A stretch of DNA of 45,326 nt, taken from contig JAFZDT010000015.1 of the NCBI GenBank assembly GCA_017561055.1, positions 1 through 45,326 on the forward strand. The letters are read 5' to 3'. Below, one piece after another: positions 39,843 through 45,326 of this stretch. Numbering within the stretch: the first letter of the stretch is position 1; every line of letters starts with the position of its first letter. A program made the position numbers and the translations under genes. The notes below the pieces were generated by a model that was not told the origin of the DNA, searched no databases, and saw nothing but the letters and a program-made list of their open reading frames with translations. Origin of the DNA: Erysipelotrichaceae bacterium (GTDB taxonomy: Bacteria > Bacillota_I > Bacilli_A > Erysipelotrichales > Erysipelotrichaceae).

Positions 39843-42800
39843 ATGCCAAGAAGAGAAGATATTAAACGTGTATTAGTGATTGGTTCTGGTCCGATTGTAA
39901 TTGGACAAGCTGCTGAGTTTGACTATGCTGGAACTCAAGCTTGTTTAGCATTAAAAGAAGAAGGATACGAAGTTATCTTGATTAACTCTAACCCTGCAAC
40001 AATTATGACAGATACAAATATTGCGGATAAAGTGTATATGGAACCATTAACATTAGAATATGTAAGCCGTATTATCCGTAAAGAAAGACCGCATGCGATT
40101 TTACCGACATTAGGTGGACAAACAGGTCTTAACTTAGCTATGCAATTAGCTAAAAAAGGTGTATTAGAAGAATGTCAATGTGAAATCTTAGGAACAAGTT
40201 TCCGTTCTATTCAAGAAGCTGAGGATAGAGAAGATTTCAAAAAGTTATGTGAACGTATCAATCAACCATGTTTGGAATCATTGATTGCTCATACAGTAGA
40301 AGAAATTGTAGCTTGTGCCAATGAAATTGGTTATCCTGTTGTACTTCGTCCAGCTTTCACATTAGGTGGAACTGGTGGAGGTTTTGCTTATAATGATGAC
40401 GATGCAAGAAGTATTGGTAAAAATGCATTAAAGTTATCACCAGTAAGTGAAGTATTAGTTGAAAAATCAATTAAAGGATATAAAGAAATTGAATTTGAAG
40501 TTATGCGTGACAAAAACGATACAGCAATCGTTATTTGTAGCATGGAAAATATTGACCCTGTAGGTGTTCATACAGGAGATAGTATGGTAGTAGCGCCTGC
40601 ACAAACACTATCTCAAAAAGAATACAATTTATTAGCAAACTCTGCTTTAGCTATTATTCGTGAATTAAAGATTGAAGGTGGATGTAACGTACAATTTGCG
40701 TTAGACCCATTCTCATTCCAATACTTCGTAATCGAAGTAAATCCACGTGTATCTCGTAGTTCTGCATTAGCATCTAAAGCTACAGGATATCCAATTGCTA
40801 GAGTAAGTTCTAAGATTGCGGTTGGTTTAACATTAGATGAAATTCAATTAGGAAAAGTATGTGCAGCATTTGCGCCTACAGTAGACTACGTAGTAACAAA
40901 AGTAGCTCGTTTCCCATTCGATAAATTTACAAAAGCGGATCGTACATTAAGTACGCAAATGAAAGCGACTGGGGAAGTTATGAGTATTGGTCGCACAATG
41001 GAAGAGTCTTTATTAAAAGCGATTCGTAGTTTGGAAATTGGTGTAGATCATTTATACTTAGAAAAATTTGATAGTTATACAACAGAAGAGTTGTTAAAGA
41101 GTATTGAAACAGCAACGGATGATCGTATCTATGCGATTGCGGAATTATTTAGACGTAAAGTAGATATGATGTTAATTAACAATGCAACAAAGATTGATGC
41201 ATTCTTCTTAGATAAGATTCATCATATTATTTCGGTTGAAGAAAAAGTAAAAGCAAATCCTAATGAAAAGTATTTACGTAAAGCTAAGAAGTTAGGTTTC
41301 TCTGATCGCTATTTAGCTAAGATTTATGGAATGACTGAATTAGAAATGTACCAATATCGTACAGGTTTAGGAATTCGTCCAGTGTATAAGATGATTGATA
41401 CTTGTGCTGGTGAATTTGATGGATATGTTCCTTATTTATATAGTACCTATGAAACTGAAAATGAATCTGTGGTTACAGATAAAGAATCAATTGTGGTATT
41501 AGGTTCAGGACCAATTCGTATTGGACAAGGAGTAGAATTCGATTATTCAACTGTACATGCGATTTGGGCAATTCAACAAGCTGGTTATGAAGCGATTGTT
41601 ATTAATAATAACCCAGAAACTGTTTCTACAGACTATTCAATTAGTGATAAGTTATATTTTGAACCTTTGTGTATTGAAGATGTAATGCATGTTATTGATT
41701 TAGAAAAACCAAAAGGTGTCATTGTGTCTTTAGGTGGTCAAACAGCAATTAACTTAACAGAACGTTTAACAAAATTGAATGTACCTATTATTGGTACCGA
41801 TCACTATGCGATTGAAAGAGCAGAAAACCGTGATTCTTTTGAAAAAGTAGTTAAAGAAACAGGTATTCCGCAACCAATTGGTCAAGCAGTAACAGATATT
41901 GAAACAGGTATCGAAGTTGCGAATAAGATTGGATATCCAGTATTGGTTCGTCCATCTTATGTATTAGGTGGCCGTGCAATGCAAATTGTGCATCATGATG
42001 AAGAATTAAGAGAATACTTAACAACGGCGGTTAAGATTGATAAAGATCAACCAGTATTAGTTGATAAATATATCAGTGGTACAGAAGTAGAAGTGGATGC
42101 TATTTGTGATGGTGTGGATGTATATATTCCAGGTATCATGCAATTGGTTGAAGCTACTGGGGTTCACTCAGGAGATTCTATGAGTGTATATCCTCCTTAT
42201 TCATTAAGTCAAAAAGTAAAAGATACGATTGCGGATTATACAGTGCGTTTAGGTTTAGCAATTGGCATTAAAGGATTATTTAATATTCAATTCATTGTGG
42301 ATTCTAATGATGAAGTGTCTGTAATTGAAGTAAATCCTCGTTCAAGTCGTAGTGTTCCATTCTTATCTAAATCTAGTGGAATTCCTATGGCTAATATTGC
42401 GACAAAAGTAATGTTGGGACAATCTTTAAAAGAACAAGGTTATGGCACAGAAGTTATGCCTGAGAAGAAACGTTTCTATGTTAAATCACCAACTTTCTCA
42501 TTCTCTAAATTACATGGATTGGATACTTACTTGTCTCCAGAAATGAAATCTACAGGGGAAGCAATTGGCTATGATGATACATTGAATCGTGCGTTATATA
42601 AGTCATTACAAGCAAGCAATTTACGTGTAGTGAACTATGGTACAGTGTTTGTGACTGTTGCGGATGCGGATAAAGAAAGAGCGTTACCATTAGTTAAACG
42701 TTTCTATGATTTAGGATTTAATATTGAAGCGACTTCTGGTACAGCAACTGCATTGAAAGAATATGGTATTCGTACACGCGTAAAACAAAAGATTTCAGAA

Positions 42801-43025
42801 AATTCAGAGGAAATTTTAGAATCTATTCGTAAAGGTCATATTACCTATATTATTAATACGGTAACACCTTCTGATAGTAAGATGTCACAAAGTAAAGATG
42901 GATATTTAATTCGTAGAACTGCGGTAGAAAATAATGTTACGATCTTTACTTCATTAGATACAGTTAATGTATTGTTGAATATTTTAGAAGAAATCACAAT
43001 GCAAGTTTCTACAATTGATCAATAG
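39843..43025 (+). CDS. carB: Carbamoyl phosphate synthase large subunit
   Basis: CarB makes carbamoyl phosphate from bicarbonate, ammonia and 2 ATP. The 1060-aa product has two homologous ATP-grasp halves. The first starts [10 protein letters not shown]-like ([20 protein letters not shown]) and the second repeats at ~550 ([20 protein letters not shown]). [20 protein letters not shown] and [20 protein letters not shown] are the paired metal-binding segments. A C-terminal MGS-like allosteric domain follows (~930-1060). Full length. GGAGGG in the end of carA serves as ribosome site. Confidence 0.97.
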   Translation: MPRREDIKRVLVIGSGPIVIGQAAEFDYAGTQACLALKEEGYEVILINSNPATIMTDTNIADKVYMEPLTLEYVSRIIRKERPHAILPTLGGQTGLNLAMQLAKKGVLEECQCEILGTSFRSIQEAEDREDFKKLCERINQPCLESLIAHTVEEIVACANEIGYPVVLRPAFTLGGTGGGFAYNDDDARSIGKNALKLSPVSEVLVEKSIKGYKEIEFEVMRDKNDTAIVICSMENIDPVGVHTGDSMVVAPAQTLSQKEYNLLANSALAIIRELKIEGGCNVQFALDPFSFQYFVIEVNPRVSRSSALASKATGYPIARVSSKIAVGLTLDEIQLGKVCAAFAPTVDYVVTKVARFPFDKFTKADRTLSTQMKATGEVMSIGRTMEESLLKAIRSLEIGVDHLYLEKFDSYTTEELLKSIETATDDRIYAIAELFRRKVDMMLINNATKIDAFFLDKIHHIISVEEKVKANPNEKYLRKAKKLGFSDRYLAKIYGMTELEMYQYRTGLGIRPVYKMIDTCAGEFDGYVPYLYSTYETENESVVTDKESIVVLGSGPIRIGQGVEFDYSTVHAIWAIQQAGYEAIVINNNPETVSTDYSISDKLYFEPLCIEDVMHVIDLEKPKGVIVSLGGQTAINLTERLTKLNVPIIGTDHYAIERAENRDSFEKVVKETGIPQPIGQAVTDIETGIEVANKIGYPVLVRPSYVLGGRAMQIVHHDEELREYLTTAVKIDKDQPVLVDKYISGTEVEVDAICDGVDVYIPGIMQLVEATGVHSGDSMSVYPPYSLSQKVKDTIADYTVRLGLAIGIKGLFNIQFIVDSNDEVSVIEVNPRSSRSVPFLSKSSGIPMANIATKVMLGQSLKEQGYGTEVMPEKKRFYVKSPTFSFSKLHGLDTYLSPEMKSTGEAIGYDDTLNRALYKSLQASNLRVVNYGTVFVTVADADKERALPLVKRFYDLGFNIEATSGTATALKEYGIRTRVKQKISENSEEILESIRKGHITYIINTVTPSDSKMSQSKDGYLIRRTAVENNVTIFTSLDTVNVLLNILEEITMQVSTIDQ

Positions 43026-43034
43026 GAGGTACTT

Positions 43035-43784
43035 ATGAAATCGATTCAAAATTATGAAGTATTAAGTAATGAGTATCTAGCATTAGATATTTATAAGATG
43101 GTATTAAAGGGAGATAGTTCATGGATTACCAATCCTGGTCAATTTGTGAATATTACCATTGAGAATGCCTATTTAAAGCGTCCAATTAGTATTTGTGATT
43201 GGGATGAAAATAGTATCACTATTATTTATAAGGTAGTAGGTTTTGGTACAAAGCAATTATCACAAAAGAAAGTTGGAGATGTGATTGAGTGTTTAGTTGG
43301 TTTAGGTAATGGTTATGATATTGAAAATATCAATGAACCTGTTCTAGTCGTAGGTGGAGGAGTGGGGGTTCCTCCTATCTATGGACTAGCTAAATCATTG
43401 GTTAAAAAGGGAGTAGATGTGACTGCGATTTTAGCTTTCAATGGTCAAGAAAATGCCTTCTACTTAAAAGAGTTTGAAGATTTAGGTGTAAAACTACATG
43501 TTTGTACAATGGATGGAAGTTTGGGAACTAAGGGGTTTGCCTCTGATGTCATGAAGAATGAAAATCTATGTGATATGTTGTATATGGTGTGTGGTAATGT
43601 ACCAATGATGCAAAGTGTATTTAAAGCAAGTAATCATAATGGCTTCTTATCGTTTGAAGAACGTATGGGCTGTGGTTTTGGTGCTTGTATGGGATGTAGT
43701 TGTAAAACGTTAACTGGTTATAAACGTATTTGTAAAGAAGGACCAGTTATGAAGAGTGAGGAAATTCTATGGACGAAAGACTAA
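43035..43784 (+). CDS. pyrK: Dihydroorotate dehydrogenase electron-transfer subunit PyrK
   Basis: PyrK carries FAD and a [2Fe-2S] cluster and passes electrons from the PyrD FMN to NAD+. The 249-aa product shows an FAD-binding barrel (LKRPISICDWDEN), a nucleotide-binding half (VVGGGVGVPPIYGLAKSL) and the cluster motif CGFGACMGCSC with a fourth Cys in KRICKEGP. AGGAGG overlaps the carB end. Its last 16 bases overlap pyrD, which shows coupled translation of the type 1B heterotetramer. Confidence 0.95.
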   Translation: MKSIQNYEVLSNEYLALDIYKMVLKGDSSWITNPGQFVNITIENAYLKRPISICDWDENSITIIYKVVGFGTKQLSQKKVGDVIECLVGLGNGYDIENINEPVLVVGGGVGVPPIYGLAKSLVKKGVDVTAILAFNGQENAFYLKEFEDLGVKLHVCTMDGSLGTKGFASDVMKNENLCDMLYMVCGNVPMMQSVFKASNHNGFLSFEERMGCGFGACMGCSCKTLTGYKRICKEGPVMKSEEILWTKD

Positions 43785-44689
43785 AAGTAAAGTTAGGGAA
43801 TTGGGAATTGGATAATCCAATTATTCCAGCTAGTGGAACTTATGGGTTTGGTTATGAATTTTGTGAGTTCTATGACATTAATATTTTAGGTAGTATTGCG
43901 ACTAAAGGGACAACATTAGAACCTCGTTTTGGAAATCCTACACCACGTATTGCGGAATGTACTAGTGGTATGATCAACTCTGTAGGATTGCAAAATCCTG
44001 GTTTGGATGAAGTTATCAATGTAGAGTTTAAGAAATTAGCTGAAGTGTTCCATAAGAAAGTGGTTGCGAATGTTAGTGGATTCTCTATTGAAGAATATGT
44101 AGAATGTGCAAAACGTATGGATGCATGTGACATTGTTGGTATTATTGAAGTCAATATTTCTTGTCCAAATGTTAAGCATGGTGGTATGAGTTTTGGTACA
44201 GATCCTAAGGCGGCTTATGAAGTGACTAAAGCGGTTAAGGATGTTGTAAAAAATAAACCAGTATATATTAAATTAAGTCCGAATGTAACGGATATTGTGG
44301 CTATTGCGAAGGCTTGTGAAGAGGCTGGAGCTGATGGTATTAGTATGATTAATACACTATTGGGTTCTCGTTTTGATTTGAAAACAGGAAAACCAATTAT
44401 TGCGAATGTAATGGGTGGATTTAGTGGACCGGCTATTTTACCAGTTGCATTGCGTATGGTATATCAAGTGTATAAAGCGGTGAATATTCCAATCATAGGG
44501 ATTGGTGGAATATCTAAAGCGGAAGATGTAATTGAAATGATGTATGCGGGGGCAACAGCAGTTCAAATTGGAGCTGAGAATTGTCGTAATCCGTATGTAT
44601 GCAAGGAAATCATTGAACGCTTACCTCAACTCATGGATGAGTTGAAAATCAATACATTACAAGAAATTATCGGGAGGGCACACGTATGA
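43769..44689 (+). CDS. pyrD: Dihydroorotate dehydrogenase, type 1B catalytic subunit
   Basis: PyrD oxidises dihydroorotate to orotate using FMN. The 306-aa product has ASGTYGFG, NSVGLQNPGLDEV, the EVNISCPNVKHGG region with the class 1 active-site Cys nearby, and GIGGISKAEDVIEMMYAGA for FMN phosphate binding. Coupling to pyrK confirms type 1B (NAD+-dependent). The start overlaps pyrK by 16 bases and the stop overlaps pyrF by 4 (ATGA). Confidence 0.95.
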   Translation: MDERLKVKLGNWELDNPIIPASGTYGFGYEFCEFYDINILGSIATKGTTLEPRFGNPTPRIAECTSGMINSVGLQNPGLDEVINVEFKKLAEVFHKKVVANVSGFSIEEYVECAKRMDACDIVGIIEVNISCPNVKHGGMSFGTDPKAAYEVTKAVKDVVKNKPVYIKLSPNVTDIVAIAKACEEAGADGISMINTLLGSRFDLKTGKPIIANVMGGFSGPAILPVALRMVYQVYKAVNIPIIGIGGISKAEDVIEMMYAGATAVQIGAENCRNPYVCKEIIERLPQLMDELKINTLQEIIGRAHV

Positions 44690-45326
44690 GAGATGTAATT
44701 ATTGCATGTGATTTTTCAACAAAGGAACAAACATTAGCATTTTTAGACCAATTTACAACAGTAAAACCTTTTGTAAAGATTGGTATGGAATTGTATTATG
44801 CTGAAGGACCAGATATGGTTCGTGAAATTAAGGCTAGAGGACATAAGATTTTCTTAGACTTAAAATTACACGATATTCCAAATACTGTATATAAAGCTAT
44901 GAAAAATGTAGCAAAATTAGGCGTTGATATGACTAACTGTCATGCGGCTGGAACTATTGAAATGATGAAAGCTGCACAAAAGGCAATTGATGAAGTAAAT
45001 CCGGAAACTAAATTAATTGCGGTTACTCAATTAACGAGTACTAGTGAACAAATGATGCAAGAAGAATTATGGATTAACCATCCTATTAATGATACTGTAC
45101 AACACTATGCGAAAAATGCGCAATTAGCAGGTTTAGCAGGAGTTGTTTGTAGTCCGTTAGAAGCACATTTAGTGCAAGAAGTATGTGGGGAAGACTTTAT
45201 GACAGTTACTCCTGGTATTCGCTTTGATGATGCTTCTAAAGGGGATCAAAAGCGTGTTACAACACCAGCTATGGCTAAAGAGATTGGTTCTCACTTTATC
45301 GTTGTAGGACGTCCTATTACAGCTGC
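44686..45326 (+). CDS. pyrF: Orotidine 5'-phosphate decarboxylase (cut by the window end)
   Basis: PyrF decarboxylates OMP to UMP. The 213 codons in the window have IACDFSTKEQ at the start, the catalytic FLDLKLHDIPNTVYKA motif with its Lys-Asp network, and TPGIRFDD plus VVGRPITAA near the phosphate-binding end. The gene continues past 45326, probably by fewer than 30 codons. GGAGGG before the ATG; the start overlaps the pyrD stop by 4 bases. pyrE, if present, would be beyond the window. Confidence 0.95.
   Translation, partial: MRDVIIACDFSTKEQTLAFLDQFTTVKPFVKIGMELYYAEGPDMVREIKARGHKIFLDLKLHDIPNTVYKAMKNVAKLGVDMTNCHAAGTIEMMKAAQKAIDEVNPETKLIAVTQLTSTSEQMMQEELWINHPINDTVQHYAKNAQLAGLAGVVCSPLEAHLVQEVCGEDFMTVTPGIRFDDASKGDQKRVTTPAMAKEIGSHFIVVGRPITA

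Overview
The window is AT-rich DNA (roughly one third G+C by eye) with Gram-positive ribosome-binding sites. Its gene orders are typical of Bacillota: secG-rnr-smpB near ssrA, a pyrBC-carAB-pyrKDF operon, and an S-box (SAM-I) riboswitch in front of metK. Rubredoxin, ferredoxin-type domains and many MATE transporters suggest an anaerobe, plausibly an Erysipelotrichia-like gut bacterium. That placement is inference; no rRNA is present to confirm it.

Layout. 1-4.5 kb: a TetR-type regulator divergent from a medium-chain dehydrogenase, then manA, a sugar O-acetyltransferase and an M42 peptidase. 4.5-7.4 kb (minus strand): secG, rnr, smpB. 7.5-10.1 kb: a 46-aa ORF, then lemA with a DUF2207 protein. 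10.2-10.7 kb: a ybaK/prolyl-tRNA editing gene broken by one in-frame TAA. 10.74-11.10 kb: tmRNA (ssrA) with a clear sigma-A promoter. 11.1-20.1 kb: accessory DNA built from tandem remnants of elements inserted at the ssrA 3' end. 20.2-34.7 kb: ordinary chromosome (rubredoxin, MATE, transaldolase/glutaredoxin cluster, metK, two SIS proteins, a broken DUF362 gene, a uridine-kinase-like protein, a Gfo/Idh/MocA oxidoreductase, a tandem GNAT, MntR-like and XRE regulators, an amidase, GlsB/YeaQ, DUF1846). 34.9-36.5 kb: three tandem paralogous small genes and other small proteins. 36.6 kb to the end: the pyrimidine operon, running out of the window inside pyrF.

The accessory region is the most unusual part. 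The last 20 bases around the ssrA 3' end recur as direct repeats near 14.0 kb, 15.7 kb and, less perfectly, 20.1 kb. Each is preceded by a conserved element right end. A 133-bp repeat (6 mismatches) of the ssrA end plus the left end is present at 11.1 and 15.7 kb. No integrase is visible. The cargo is a MATE/cytidylate-kinase-like fusion, an IS30-type transposase stub, a protein with an Imm26-like segment, and a three-gene operon I do not recognise.

That operon (15.9-19.9 kb) encodes a 128-aa unknown protein, a 583-aa protein beginning with an EF-Ts-like TS-N/UBA domain, and a 607-aa protein. The last joins a PH-like segment, an EF-Tu-like degenerate G domain, a helical Sel1/TPR-like section and four [4Fe-4S] motifs. 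The two large proteins seem to share the PH-like segment, at the C-terminus of one and the N-terminus of the other. This is the best candidate for an undescribed system.

Other points: the CarA glutaminase domain has lost its whole Cys-His-Glu triad, suggesting an ammonia-dependent carbamoyl phosphate synthetase. A three-way-junction RNA candidate with its own terminator lies upstream of the amidase. Two otherwise intact genes are each interrupted by a single in-frame TAA.
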